NCBI RefSeq assembly: GCF_001680005.1
Contig: NC_033564.1
Location: forward strand, 930,001-994,000
Direction of reading: 5' to 3'
Length of the DNA stretch: 64,000 nt
Origin: Plasmodium coatneyi
Lineage: Eukaryota; Apicomplexa; Aconoidasida; Haemosporida; Plasmodiidae
Each line of letters opens with the position of its first letter. Position 1 is the stretch's first letter. Both the position numbers and the translations under genes were made by a program. Below the pieces are notes generated by a model that ran no database searches, was not told where the DNA came from, and saw nothing but the letters and a program-made list of their open reading frames with translations. Below, piece after piece: positions 1 through 12,665 of this stretch.

Positions 1-1850
1 ATGTTTTATTTGTCATATATTAAATTAAAATAATTAAATATTAAAATTATATATAAATGCTTATAAAATTAAATATTATTTATTAACATTTTATTTGATT
101 TATTTAATATAATTATTTATAAAATTATTATAATATATATATTAATATTTATATAATATATATAATAATTATTACAGAAAATTTTATTATAATTGTATTA
201 ATTTAATTATAGTATATAATATTATTAATTTATATATACTATTAATTATTTATTTAATTTATTAATTATATTATATTTATTTGAATGTATATAAATTATT
301 ATGAATTATTTTATTATTTAAATAATTTATTAAAAATAATTATTAATTAATTACAAATAAATGTATTTAATTTATTATTATTAAATAGTATTAAATATTT
401 ATAATAAAGAAAAAAAAATATATTCCTTTCAATTTAAATAACATTAATAATAAATGCTTTAAATAGATAATTACTATATAATAATATTTTAATATAATTA
501 ATTTAGTACTCATTTTATTTATTGAAATTAATTTGTTATTATATATATAAATTAATTATTATATATATCTTTATATACTTAATAAATTTTTTAATATAAT
601 ATATTATTTATTTTTAGAAATATAACATTTAAATAATTAAATTAATTAAATTTACATCAAATTTATTCATTTTAATAAAACCTGTATTAATAGAATTAAC
701 TTTTATTAAAATAAATATTAAATTATAAAATAAATATTAATATAAATATATTTATTTAATAAAATAAAATTAAATATATTTTAATTATAATTAAATCATA
801 ATTTAATATCTTGTTAATCATTATATGGAAATATTATTAAAATAATTAATATTATACATAATATATTAATACTGATTAATTAAATAAATATTTATTTATT
901 TAATATATATCTTGTATAATATAAAATTAAATTTATTTAATATTTATATTTATTAATTAAATTATTCTATTATTTAATTATTTTATCTTATATTAACATT
1001 AATTTAATAAATTAATATGTATAATTTTGTAATTTCATTTTAATATTATACATTTTTTAAGGTAATTTAATTAATTTATTATATCATACTTATAATTAAT
1101 TTGTATATTTATTTCGAAATATATATTTAGTTATATTATTTTATAATATTTAAATTATTTTTTTATAATTAATAATATTATTTTAATTATATATTAAAAT
1201 TAATAAGTTAAATTATATATTATATATATATTTATTATTTAAATAATATATTTTTAATTAAATAATATTTAATGTGTTATATATTTTTTAAATTATAAAT
1301 TTATATTAATTATAATAATATTTTTAAAATAAAATTATATATACTATATTTATTATTGTTTATTTATTAATTATTTTTAAATAATATCAAAATTGCTATT
1401 CTAACATATTAATAATTATTATCATTTTATAATTAATAAAATAAATAATAAAATTAATTATGTCTATTATTTTTATTGTTTCATTAAATATATTTAATAT
1501 TATTTAGAATTGAATAATTAATTATACTTTATTATATTGTTTTGTTTTTAATTAATTATTTTATTTAATTTATTGATTTGTATTAATATTTTATAATGTG
1601 TATTAATATTATACTTTAATATTTTCACTATTAATTTATTTATATCAGCATTATATTTTATTCTTTAGAATAATTTTATTTAATTAATTTATTTAAATAT
1701 TGTTTATTTTATTAATTAATTATTATTTTTAATAATTTATAATATATAATTTTATTTTAATTTTGTTTTACGTTAATATTTATTTATTAAATTTTAGTGT
1801 GTATTATTATTTTTAATTTTATTTCACAAGTCTTAAATTATTTTTTACCT
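1..1850. other. Centromere core (AT-only block, left part outside window)
   Basis: For about 1.8 kb nearly every 60-base line holds only a few G or C; the rest is irregular A/T without a clean satellite unit and without any open frame. G and C return abruptly between about 1,800 and 1,950. Plasmodium centromeres are known to be single blocks of a few kilobases of extremely AT-rich DNA without genes, one per chromosome, and this block fits. It binds CENP-A nucleosomes in the species studied. The left edge is not visible, so the full length is unknown. An AT-rich intergenic region is the alternative, but the length and purity are far beyond any other intergenic region in this window. Confidence 0.75.
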
Positions 1851-4411
1851 TATGTTTTTTCAGCCTATTAATATTTTTAATCAAGGTAGTATTGATTTAT
1901 GGTAATTTTTGTATTTATTTGTTTAGTACAGTTATTATTTGGAGAAAGCATGCTTAAGTTTTTTTACGAAACAAATTTAGAAATTTATGTAACATTTATG
2001 TTTCATTCCTACATAAAAATAATGTTTATAAAATAACCAGTTAAATAATAAGAATAAATACTATGTGTTGTTAGGACAGCTATATGATTTTGTAAGGGAG
2101 AATGTATATATATAACACATTTTCAAGACTTGTTATAATTAGAAACGTAAGAGAATTTATGTTATATTCAGCGTTTAATATAACCGTATGCTTCACATAA
2201 AAATTAGGAGTGTAAACACATAAATTACACTTCTATAGTGCAGCTTCCTTATGTATTTGGAATAGACAGTGTTATATGCGTGCATATATATTAACTTTTG
2301 AAATTCATCATTTCAACTTTTCGCTATTTGAATTATTTTAGAGTGGCATTTCTCAAGAAAATGATGTACAAAATCGATTTATATATAACAAATTTTTATA
2401 TATTATGTTCTTATAAAAAAAGTAACCAGTGCAAAAGAGTTGACATGCATTGTAAGCATTAAAATGGAATGGTATCAAATGTGTAAAGAGTAACTATTAA
2501 TGGTATTGGATATGTTGTTCATCATTGAAAGATTCACATCATCCTCGTTTGAGTCTATCTCTCGAGTGTTATGACTTATGCTGTGTAGTGATTTATTCGT
2601 CTTCTTTACAATTACACATAAACATTTTATTAACATTAATATAAATTTCTATTTGAAACCCTTTAAGTGTGTATTTTTTATTAATAACAATAAAATAGTG
2701 TAGGATGTATTTTTATTTTGCTTTTTATGAAACATATTTGCAGCGTTCGCAATGAAAAGGATATTTCATTTTTTAAGTTATTGCATTATGAAGGGATAAA
2801 AATATTTGAACAAAAACACAAGTTTTGTTTTTTTCCTATCCTAAGCAAGAGAGCAGGAATTTAATACTCTTTCTTAAGAATAACAATCTTATAACATATA
2901 CTACACGTAATGATGCTCACATATGTTTTATTTTTATAAAACCTACACCTAATACACACTTTATTATTGAATAATTTTCATTATTGGAGTAACCAAATAA
3001 CAACAATCAGTTTAACTTCATTTCATTTGTGTTGTATCTACATTTAAAGAACCCTTACATAAATCTAAACTGAAAAGTTATATTTCGTCTTAATGTGCCC
3101 TATGAAATATCTACATTCTTAGGAGTACTGTTTTGCGTTAATTTCTTTATTGTATATTGTAGAACACTTAAATGTTTAACTATATTGTGCACAAACTTTC
3201 TAATTCATATGAATAAGAACACATCAGATTAAAAAGAAAACACAATCTCTAGTGCTAAAAATGAATTTAAATGTAAGTCTTACTAGCAAGATTAAAGCGA
3301 GGGAATGAAAATAACGTAAACCCACAATTTATGAAAATAAAAATTTATATCAAGATGAAAACATTCATAAGTATTTATTTATTGATTCATATTTTTGTAT
3401 GCACTACACAGGTTTCAAAAATTTGCATCACTATATTTGTGATAATGGAATATTGTCGTACTAACAGAAAAATGTGGATACTTTTTTCAACTTACAAGTT
3501 AAGTCTTTCACAAAGGAAATGTTCATCTATGAATGTTGCATAAAAAACCATTCTTGTATGAGCAAACAGATAAGAATTTTTTTTAAGGTGAAGTTTTTAA
3601 CAACGTGATCTTTCTTTTGAAAAATTGTCCGGTATGTCCTATTTGTGCATGAACAATCATATTTTTTACTTATTATAAAACGAAAAGAAGTGCATAACTA
3701 TAAACACACTTTTACAAAGAACTCTGTAGCATAACAAAAAGTTATGAACTCTTGCATAATTAACTATAGAACATTTTACCTTTTATAACTTCTACAAATG
3801 AGCATCTCATTGGTGAAAACATTTTTTGCTATTTAATTTTTACTGAATTACCTTTACACTTGAATTTTCCACATGGGGACATAAGAATGAGAGTTTCAAC
3901 TTTGTATAGTTTGAATTTAATATAAACAAGGTTTCGAAATACCGAAGTAAACAAAGGGTTTAGCAAAAGAATGTTTGCATATTATAAAATTTTCTGTTTT
4001 TCATTCTTTATGCAGAACACGCACTATTATTTTTCAGAACAAAATGTAAAATATTAATTGAATGCTTGAAAAATTGTATTTTTCACAAGAAAAAAATGAA
4101 AAATAATGAGAAGTTCACACTACAAATGCACGAAGTGTATACACAACTTTTTAACTATTAAAAAGTGACACTTGCTAAAGGCACAACATTAGGAATTTTA
4201 ATTTGTCTTTTTAAATTTTTTTAATGCAAAGAATTTTGCTTTAAAATGCCTTCTTGTGAAAAGTGTTATTTTCTATTTAAAAATTATGCCTTTTGTTCTT
4301 AAAAATCATTCGAAAAAGAGTAACGAAGTGTAGTTAATATTAAATACAAAATTTAAGGTGTTAGGAGTAAATAAGAACTTAATAAAAAATCATGTAATTT
4401 ATGGTAGTATT
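1851..4411. other. Gene-free pericentromeric flank
   Basis: This 2.5 kb has moderately AT-rich sequence of mixed composition. The longest frame (3331-3543, plus strand, 70 codons) is low-complexity Ile/Lys/Phe and has no splice-joined neighbours, so I do not call it a gene. I see no repeat family, RNA gene or conserved motif. The end at 4,411 is the 3' flank of the kinase gene. Confidence 0.6.
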
Positions 4412-6076
4412 TTATTTACTACTGAATCGTTGTAACCATTTTTCTGCTTCTTCTACTTCACGTTTCTCCTGTTCGAGAAATTCCTGAAGGAAGGAATTAA
4501 TGGTCTCCGCAATTTTTTTCTTTAGAACTGTTGATTCGTTTTCTTCACTGTAACACACAGTATCAAATTTAATGATATTTAACAAGTCCGTTTTCATTTT
4601 GTCTATCTTTTTACTAGTTTCTTCACAGGAGTTGTTATCATTTTGTCTTTGTTTCCTTTTTTCAATTACATATTCGCGATACTTATTTATTACGTTTGTA
4701 TAAATTTTTTCTGATTCCGATATTTGTGGTATCTTAAAATTAAATGAGCTATAATTATATTTCTGAAAATAGGGATGCTGTAAAATTTCTGTGCACCCTT
4801 TTTTAAACCCTAACCTTTCTTCTGGATTAACAGCTATTAATTTTTCTATTAAATCTGCTAATTCAGATGACATTAAAGGTGGATATTTGATTTCTTTTTT
4901 CTTTATTTTGTTATAAATGAACCATTCGGTAGAACCATCAAATGGGACTATTCCTGTCACTAACTGGTAGATAGTACATCCAAGACTCCATAGATCCCGG
5001 GCTTTTCCACTACATTTATTAGTCAATGCCTCTGGGGGCATAAAATTTGCAGTTCCAACATAGTTATCGAACGTTTTTTTTTTTTTATAGTTTTGTTTAT
5101 TTGTATCTATTGGATATTTGCTACTTTTTAAAACATGTAAATGATCGTCATTTTCTTTCGGCACAATTTTATTATTAAATTCGTACATTTCCTTGTTCTT
5201 GAGTTCTTTAAGAATACATTTTTTGGGATTTCCGTCTTTTAACCTTTTATCGATTTTTTCATTATTACTGTTGCTATTGTTGTTATCGCTGTTATCATCC
5301 TTGTCGTTGCTATTATCCGTGTCTTTATCATTATCATCTGAACATTTTCCATTCACTTTTACATCACTTAAAATGTTGCCATTTTCCGTAGGATGTTCGC
5401 GTTTGAAGTTTTCTTCTTTTACATTATTGCTATTTGTTTTTTTTAATACAAATTTACGCAATTCCGTGTCTTCTTCTGAGGGTTCGGGCTTCACTGTTTG
5501 CAATGGTACATTATCTAAATCTTTAGAAGTGCCAAAATCAATCAATTTTATTGTCCCATCTTTATTTATAAGAAAGTTTTCACACTTTAAGTCCCTATGT
5601 ATTACGTTATTCTTATGTATGTATTCTAACGCGTGAACCATTTGAACTATTATGTTAACTGTTATAGTTTCATCAATTCCAACACTGCGAGTTTTTAAAA
5701 ATTCCCATAATTCATAATCAGCATATTCGTACAATAAGTACACATTTTCTTTGTCTTTAAAAGTATCAATTAACTTAATAACATTTGTATGCCCTGGGAC
5801 ATTTAACTTTGTCATGGTATGTTTCTCTGTCAAGAGAGAATTAATTATGTTCATTCTGTTAACCTGTTCTTTCTTAAATATTTTAAGAGAGTAAGTTTTG
5901 GACGGATCATTCTTCAACTTCACCATGAAAACTTCACTAAAGTTACCACTTCCTATGTGCATATATATTTCAAAATCATCTTTGCGATATTTTCTATTCG
6001 TAGTATCTTTTTCATCTTTTATTACATTTTCTTCAATATCGTAGATGTTTTTGTTCAGTAAAAACCCTTTTTTCAT
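4412..6076 (-). CDS. PDK1: 3-phosphoinositide-dependent protein kinase 1 (PDK1)-like AGC kinase
   Basis: Single-exon gene of 554 codons encoding a Ser/Thr kinase that, by family, would phosphorylate activation loops of other AGC kinases. Visible kinase elements are the glycine loop GSGNFSEV (42-49), the catalytic lysine K65, the alpha-C glutamate E84, HRDLKCEN (160-167), DFG (180-182), VGTANFMPPE (340-349) and the DLWSLGC helix-F segment. The spacing VGTxxFMxPEAL with DLWSLGCTIYQLVTG is PDK1-like. Between DFG and the PPE motif sits a low-complexity insertion of roughly 145 residues rich in Asn, Asp and Lys. The position of the self-phosphorylated serine of human PDK1 is asparagine (N338). The C-terminal about 100 residues are charged and helical and show no PH domain. 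P. falciparum has a comparable PDK1 on a syntenic chromosome near a centromere, as I recall. Assignment to PDK1 rather than another AGC kinase is probable, not certain. Confidence 0.85.
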   Translation of the reverse strand: MKKGFLLNKNIYDIEENVIKDEKDTTNRKYRKDDFEIYMHIGSGNFSEVFMVKLKNDPSKTYSLKIFKKEQVNRMNIINSLLTEKHTMTKLNVPGHTNVIKLIDTFKDKENVYLLYEYADYELWEFLKTRSVGIDETITVNIIVQMVHALEYIHKNNVIHRDLKCENFLINKDGTIKLIDFGTSKDLDNVPLQTVKPEPSEEDTELRKFVLKKTNSNNVKEENFKREHPTENGNILSDVKVNGKCSDDNDKDTDNSNDKDDNSDNNNSNSNNEKIDKRLKDGNPKKCILKELKNKEMYEFNNKIVPKENDDHLHVLKSSKYPIDTNKQNYKKKKTFDNYVGTANFMPPEALTNKCSGKARDLWSLGCTIYQLVTGIVPFDGSTEWFIYNKIKKKEIKYPPLMSSELADLIEKLIAVNPEERLGFKKGCTEILQHPYFQKYNYSSFNFKIPQISESEKIYTNVINKYREYVIEKRKQRQNDNNSCEETSKKIDKMKTDLLNIIKFDTVCYSEENESTVLKKKIAETINSFLQEFLEQEKREVEEAEKWLQRFSSK

Positions 6077-6864
6077 TTTTTCGCCTTTTCGTTGTTATTC
6101 GAATGTGCATTAAATGACCATTTTTACACATGTTCTCGATAACGTAAATAGTAAGCAGTAAACTATTTAGCCTTTGTCTGACCAAGAAGAAAATTGTTTT
6201 AAACCCCGTATTTCACAAAGAAATATATAATTTGACTATGCTGGCTGTTAATGCTGGTGCTTGCTTAAGCTTTCAAATGTTTCGAGTGCGTGTATAAAAA
6301 GCTTTAAAACACATGATCCACGTGTTATAATCTTTTTAGCAGAATATGCTTCAAATTTTACTTTCACTAATTCAGATTTGTGAAATTAAAAAAAAATAAA
6401 ACAAAACTGTTTATGCACATTTCATATTTTTCTTAACCCTTCCGTGCGGAAGCATAGTCGTACACTTGAAAAATTATTTACGCGAATTGAAAAACAGATA
6501 AAAAAAAGCAACAAACAAAACAAAAAAAATAATAATTTCTTTTTAAATATCCTGTAAATAATAACAGTAAAAATTCGCCATATAATAAAACAAACATAAT
6601 TTATTAAAAAAAAAAACTTAGTACAAAAAAAACAAGAGAGCCATGGCAAAAACTAAGTTTGCTCTAATTGTTTTTGTGCATGCTTTACGTTTTTTCCTGG
6701 AAACTTCAAAAGGTTTCACGCGCATATATATATTATATATACACACAACGCGTCATTTCACCCATAATATAACCTGTAGGAATTATAATTAATCTGTCTA
6801 TGTATGCGTACCTCTACACACTTGCATGCCTTTCAAAATACAGAACGTTTCTCCTCGTTCATGG
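6077..6864. other. Intergenic region
   Basis: This 0.8 kb holds the upstream region of the PDK1-like gene and the upstream-to-downstream gap to the next minus-strand gene. It has long A runs and a short (TA) stretch near 6,725. No gene or recognisable element is visible. Confidence 0.5.
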
Positions 6865-8626
6865 TTATATGGGCCCATAGGCATTAATGTCCTCCTTTAT
6901 TTGAATAAACGTGTCAAGAACCCCTAAAATTCTATCGTTTCCTTTTCCATTGGTCGTAAAAATGTTATGTAATTTCTTTATTTGTGCTAATTCTAAGTCA
7001 ATGGCCTTTTTTTGTATAGCAACCCCAAATTGCTTCCACAAGTCATCATCATTAATTTTCATTTCTTGTAAATTTATTATAATGTCATATAGATGTTGGA
7101 CATGTATATTGATACACTTCCTTTTTAAATGATAAAATAAATGATATAAAATTCGTCTATCTTTTATTTTTAATTTATGGATACTAGTAACAATTTCATG
7201 CATCATTGAGCTATTCACAGTGTGGTCAAGTCTTAAAAATCGGGATAATTCTAGTGCATATTCAATTACGTTTTTATTTTTTATATCATATTCTCTTAAG
7301 CACACCCAAATGCTGGTTATTCCTTGAGCTGTTATCATGATTTTATTGTTTTTTATATTCTTTATGATAAAATTGAATAAAAAGAAAAAGAAAAAAGGAT
7401 CGGTTCTATTCATAATAGCATACGATTTCATGATCATGCAGATATCTTGGCTCAAGTTCTTTTTACACCCATGTATATCTATTTTATTCTCATCATAATC
7501 TTCATACGTGTTTTCCAAGCCGTATTCATGTCGTTCCATTTCGTTTCTTCCGTTCCGTTCGTTAAAATCATCCTTAGCACTGTCATATTGAGTATGGCTA
7601 CCTTTCACCTGGGAATCATTTTTTGCACATTCCAGGCTTTCACATTCTGTGCCCTTTTCCTTTATATTCACACTTTGGCCGTTTATGTAATCCCCTTCAT
7701 TTGTGCTATTTTTTGCAGCATCATTTAACTCTTCGTCTAATGAATTTAACAATTGATATACTCTATTTTTCAGACACACCATTTCTAAAGGGGGCAACCT
7801 GTTTATCTTAGAATATGCCCATGCTATCAGTGATAATTCATGGAGAGTCATTGTTTTAATACATGCACGCAATATCTTATTTATTTCGATAAAAAGGTCG
7901 GACAAGTAAAAGTTATTTTTTGCGTAACTCCAGGCTATTAAGCTAATCGACTTATTGTCGTAGTTTATAATGTTGTTCTTTAGCACATTTTCGTAAATAA
8001 ATAGAAGAGATTTCGTGTGTCCCAAAATTGCGTATCTGCATGAAAGACAAAAAGAGGGGCGAGGAAAAAAAGAGAAATAAAGACATGTATGCGACAGAAA
8101 GCGAAGGCAGTGGTCGTCATAACAACCTATAGCTTTCTTTCACGAAAAAACGGAAATCTTTTTTAAGTCTACCTGTGCACAAGTGTGCTTATGTTTGTTC
8201 TAAAAATGTTTATGTTACTACATATGAAGTCATTATAATTGTTAAAAGTTGGCGACAGTAAGTCAACTTTTTTCATGTGGTGAATGTACGTTAACGAGGC
8301 TATAATATCCCTTTTGCTGAATTGATCTACACGGTCAGGAAGAAATTAAAGTAAATTAACATAATTAAGCATATAATAGGGAATTATATACGTACTACAA
8401 AAACAGTTAACGCGTTTTTTTTATTTGGGTGCATAATTTGCACACAGGACATGTGAGATTTGGACCCCACCCTTATTTGCGTTTTTTTCAAAATACCTTT
8501 GTTGTCATTGCAAAATCTCATGAATTCATCAAAATATACGTATTTGTTCATCAAACTTGCATAATAGGTATCATGTTTCCAATTTAAAATTTTAGAATAT
8601 CGCTTTACGGTCAGTAAAAAACTCAT
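6865..8626 (-). CDS. Helical-repeat (heptatricopeptide/RAP-type) protein, probably organellar
   Basis: Three exons on the minus strand, 8497-8626, 8173-8326 and 6865-8035, join in phase to 485 codons (484 aa). Donor and acceptor sites are canonical and the residues at both junctions read smoothly. The protein contains repeated helix pairs with the signature LIAWSYAK (third exon start) and LIAWAYSK, the consensus of heptatricopeptide repeats seen in apicomplexan organellar RNA-binding and FASTK/RAP families. A charged, low-complexity loop interrupts the repeats after about residue 195. I do not see a clear C-terminal RAP endonuclease-like domain. The N-terminus is basic and aromatic and could be a mitochondrial presequence. 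By family it would bind organellar RNA, such as fragmented mitochondrial rRNA; that role is inference. Confidence 0.75.
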
Positions 8627-9206
8627 CGTCTTGATTCTGTTTCAAACGTGTCCTTTACTCAAGTTAAAGGTGCCATTCACATTTTAATAGCCTTACGTAG
8701 GGCATCTCTCATCATACCACACACTTATATGTAGCCACAAATCGGGATTGCAATTCTCCCCCGCTATTATGGGGGGAAAACGTATTTTGCTAGAAAAGCA
8801 TTGATGTGTTGTATAAATTTTTTGCTTCATAAAAATTGTTTCTACCCAAGGGGGAGAACACAAAAAAAAAAGAAAAAGAAAGATTGTAAAAAAATTAAGG
8901 CAAAACATAATATAACAAAATAAGCATGAACATGCTCCTTTTTGGCTACATATAGCCCTACACGAAAAAATGAAAACATTTGAAAAAAAATTGAAATTGT
9001 CAAGGGTGTTCAACAAAAAATGAAGCACGACGCAAAATGTGATGAAAAAAGGAAGGCTACAATAAAAAAAAAAAAATATATTTGCCTGTGTGCATATGCG
9101 TACATGTTAGCTGTTTCCAAACAGCGGTACATATAACGCGTTTTTTAATTTTCCCCCATTTCTTCTAACTATACAATTTTTAGTATATATGAGGGGGGGG
9201 GAAAAA
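8627..9206. other. Intergenic region
   Basis: Region between the 3' end of the PIG-T gene and the start of the helical-repeat gene. It has several homopolymer A and T tracts and a G8 run just after the PIG-T stop codon (9,192 onward). I see no gene; the 111-codon minus frame is low-complexity Phe/Leu. Confidence 0.5.
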
Positions 9207-11211
9207 CTAAATATATCTTGTTTCTTCCTTGGCGGTGAGCTTAAACATGAACCCAAAAAACAGCATGATGACACATGTTGAGATGGCTATAACGTTAAAA
9301 GGCATGCCTGAAGGGAGAATAGAAAGTGCATATCACATGTCACGAGGTGAAAGAGGCTGAATATGTGCAGGTGCGTGTACATGTGCACATCTGCGCAATA
9401 TTTCCTCGTTTTTCGTTTTCCTCAAAAACCCACTTGTGTCTGGCAAGATTATATCTATCAATAGCGAGGGGGTATATTTATACATAAACTCGTCACCTCC
9501 TTGTGAGATGTAATTTCTCTTTTGCACAAATATCCCGCTTCCTAGCAAAATGCCTCTATCTATGTCAAATTCAAACTCGAATGATCGGACTTGCACTTTG
9601 ATTACTTCGAACCTGCTCCATGTATTTTGCATGGGAAGGGGATGAAAAGGGGGTAATGTCGGATGGGGGACGGTACAACATACTGCGGTGAGGCAAAACA
9701 AGTGCAAAACGGAATGCTACTACAGCGAAATGGAGTTTAAAAGGGGGAATCCAATTTTGCATTTACTCCTAATGTGTAATGTGTACTTGTGCGCAAATGT
9801 ACACGTGTCACAAGACAAGCACGAGACCCACTTTTTAACAACATCAAATTGCACATGTTCGCTCTGTTCAAATAAAATGGACGTGATAATGAAAACACTA
9901 CGTAGTCATTGCACAGAGATGTGCACAAAAAAAGAAACTCCATTTTTACCTCATTATTATTTCACATTGTGGGGGCAAATTGTGTTTAAAATTAATGTAG
10001 TAGAAGTTTCCATTTTTTGGTATTTTCCCAAGAGTGTCAAAATTGCTAAATTTAATGTTAAAAATTTTCATTGCATTATACCCAAAAAAGGTGAAATTAC
10101 AATTTTCCATCGTTTGGCTATTTTCTACAGGACCCTTCCCCTGAATCATCATAGTGTGTATCAAGGGCGATAAATAGTAGGGCAATTTATCAACAAATAA
10201 AAAATCGCTCTTACTTTTTGTGTTTAAATTTTGAAATACATAGAGCAGCGAACTTTGTTTCTTTCTTATGTCCGCAGTAATCATGCTGTTAACCTCCTCC
10301 TTAAGAATGCGCACATTTATGTATTCCTCTAAAATATTGGGTTTTCCATTTTGCAGAATATTGTATAAGTTTATATTGTCATAGACTAAATTGATAGTTC
10401 CATATTTTTCGAAAACTGTTGTAACGACATTTTCTTCCTTTTTTTTCACAAGTATCGCAGTTCTGTCAACTAATGGACATTCATTCGGATTGTATTTACT
10501 GTTTAGCAAGTCTGCAACGTTTACGTCTTTTTTGTGATCATGTTCTGTAATGTAGTCTACATAAAGGACTATTAAATTTTCATTGTTGTCATGTAGCTCA
10601 AACCCTATGTTGCTCATCCGTTTTGATATTAAGTAAGCAGGGCTTAGTGCATTAAATAACCCACCAAAGGTTTTACATGGGTACAGTTTTTTAAGCAGAG
10701 AAAAATGTTCAATACATATGCTTTCATCAGGTAAAAATGCAAATATTTCCTTATCAACTTTTATCAAATTTTTGATTTTTATGAGGTTCGTTGCGACACC
10801 CGTGATAGACCAAATGTCGTTCATTAATTGTCGTAAGAGAAATATTTCATCTTTTGAAAATTCACCCTTTTCCTTTTCTCTATAATAGTCGCTACTCTTT
10901 TGCCTTTCTTTCAGTTCAACTGCAAGGGTAAAGCCAAAGGGGTAATTGTCCAAATATTTGTTGTTGTAATAATTCCTGTAAACGCCTCTTTTTATGTTAA
11001 TCTTCAGTGACTTTACATAGTTTAGTATTTTCAGCACATTTATGGGGAGGAAATTTTCCTTATAACTTTTTCCATTAACAACCAGTTTTAGCTTCACATG
11101 TAGTAAATTATTATCTAGGGGCAGTAGATGGATGCTCTCATCTACCACGTGTGTATTTGCCAAGGATATAAAGCTTAGAATGGCGAGGCAAATGCGTTTC
11201 ACGCCTTTCAT
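9207..11211 (-). CDS. PIGT: GPI transamidase subunit PIG-T (GPI16)
   Basis: Exons 9950-11211, 9434-9612 and 9207-9307 on the minus strand join to 514 codons (513 aa). PIG-T is a lumenal subunit of the ER complex that attaches GPI anchors to proteins such as merozoite surface antigens. I chose the ATG at 11,211 because it opens a signal peptide (MKGVKRICLAILSFISLA); an in-frame ATG at 11,358 would bury it. Family features are the ESIHLLPL start of the mature protein, a GVYRNYY segment aligning with the QGFWRTRYW region, and ICIEHFSLLKKLYPCKTFGGL aligning with the CTENLTPWKKLLPC region. The last junction recreates PDTSMPFNVIAIS, matching the PDFSMPYNVI start of the single C-terminal membrane helix of human PIG-T, and the chain ends in a short basic tail. 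Both introns are invisible to simple frame reading. The gene is convergent with none of its neighbours: all genes from 4.4 to 14.6 kb read leftward. Confidence 0.88.
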
Positions 11212-11666
11212 TGGAAATTGTGGGGTTCCAGGAAGCACACCAAAACAAAGTACGGTATGGCTAAGCAAAACTGAACAAACAGCTTTATCTCTTCCTATTT
11301 TGCAATTTTTACGCCTTTCACCCCTTTCAAATCGGAAGAGCTGCTGATGTGTTCTCAACTATTTTGGGCTTTATTTCCCGCACATATGCCGCAAAATTGC
11401 ATTGTGTAAAATTCAAAAAAAAAAAAATATATGAAAATTTTTATGTCAGTGAATTGTTTCACTAGCACATGTGTTTATTTACAATGTGGAGAAAAATTTA
11501 ACTTACAAAAAAAAAAAAAAAAAAGGACAAATATAGGGATACGAAAAATAGCATGTATATTGTATTTTCCTTTTGCGTATATTTGTGCGTTCACCCTATA
11601 GAATATTTATGCTGCGCAATGTGTGCCAAAAAAATGCAAAAAAAAATTCTTAAGATTTGAAGAAGG
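11212..11666. other. Intergenic region
   Basis: Upstream region of the PIG-T gene and downstream region of the small basic protein gene. It holds poly-A tracts near 11,410 and 11,505 and nothing else I can identify. Confidence 0.5.
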
Positions 11667-12070
11667 CTACTTATGTACCCTAAACCTTCTTCTGTGTAAG
11701 AATCTTCTGACGGTTTTCCGTTTTGCCTTCTTCATATTTTTGCTTGGCTTTATATTCAAATTGTTATAGTATTCCACGATTTCTGCTATGTCGGAAAAGT
11801 TTTCTTCATTAACAAGGCCAATCTGAGAAGGTAAGAAAAGGTGATTTTTTTAAAATTAAATTTGCAACAAGTGCTGTGGTGAGGAGATAAAAAGAAAAAA
11901 AAAAACATAATAACAAACTGCTGAAAGAAAAAATAAACGAAGGGGATAAGCGAATACGCATTTTTAACGCAACAACTTACCTTCTTATACAAATTTTTAT
12001 TCCGTTCACTTAAGTGTTTGTCTATGTAAGGGTGGCAAAACCTGTTTTGCATTTCCGTCGAATTAACCAT
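11667..12070 (-). CDS. Small basic conserved-type protein, function unknown
   Basis: Two exons, 11981-12070 and 11667-11822, are joined across a 158-base intron with GTAAG donor and CAG acceptor in phase 0, giving 81 aa. The first half is polar (residues around RFCHPYIDKHLSERNKNLYKK) and the last 20 residues are strongly basic with RRFLHRRRFRVHK, which suggests RNA or ribosome binding or an organellar protein. An in-frame ATG at 12,136 would add 22 hydrophobic and aromatic residues and could supply a targeting sequence; I prefer 12,070 only because composition there is less biased. I do not recognise the family. The clean splice pair and codon use support a real gene. Confidence 0.55.
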
Positions 12071-12665
12071 TTTTATATAAGGGGGGTAATACCAATAATT
12101 AAACGCTAGGTGGACTGTAAAGAATGAGGGATACATGTAAAAATTCAGCACGGATGAAAAAGAGTTCGAAATGGTGCAGCAGCGTGGTGCTGCAGCAACT
12201 GGACATGGCAATGGCGTAGATATCTCCCTATTGGGTGCAAACAAATGTTATACATTTTTCACTTGAGAAGGACTTCACTTCGTGGAACCACCCACAGGGC
12301 AAGTACACTGTTAAAAAGGGGAAGAGTAAAAACCGCAAATGGGAGTCTACGTAAGCGTACATTAGTATACACGTATGTGTGTACGCATGTATGCATGCAA
12401 GTGTGGTGTGGGTTTATGCCTGGTTTATTTTTATCACGGTCATATAAAACTTATCATTGTTACATATGTGCTCATTTTTTTTTTACATATGTCACCCTCG
12501 TTCACGTGGACGTCGATGTACTTTTTTCCTACGTCTGTGTTATCGCTGAAAATGTCATCTTCTAAAAATGTAAAAAAAGAAAAACATTTTAATGTCATTA
12601 CTTCGTGTGGTAAAAAAATGGGCACGAGTAATTAACAAAGAAGGAAAAAAAAAAAAAAAAATCAG
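12071..12665. other. Intergenic region
   Basis: Gap between the small basic protein and the JmjC-like gene. It contains GT/AT-rich simple sequence (about 12,360-12,410) and poly-A near 12,645. The overlapping short frames on both strands are low complexity; none is supported as a gene. Confidence 0.45.

Noticed and set aside
9688..10173. Plus-strand frame of 161 codons
   Set aside because: It overlaps PIG-T exon 1 and its first intron in antisense and shows no family motif.
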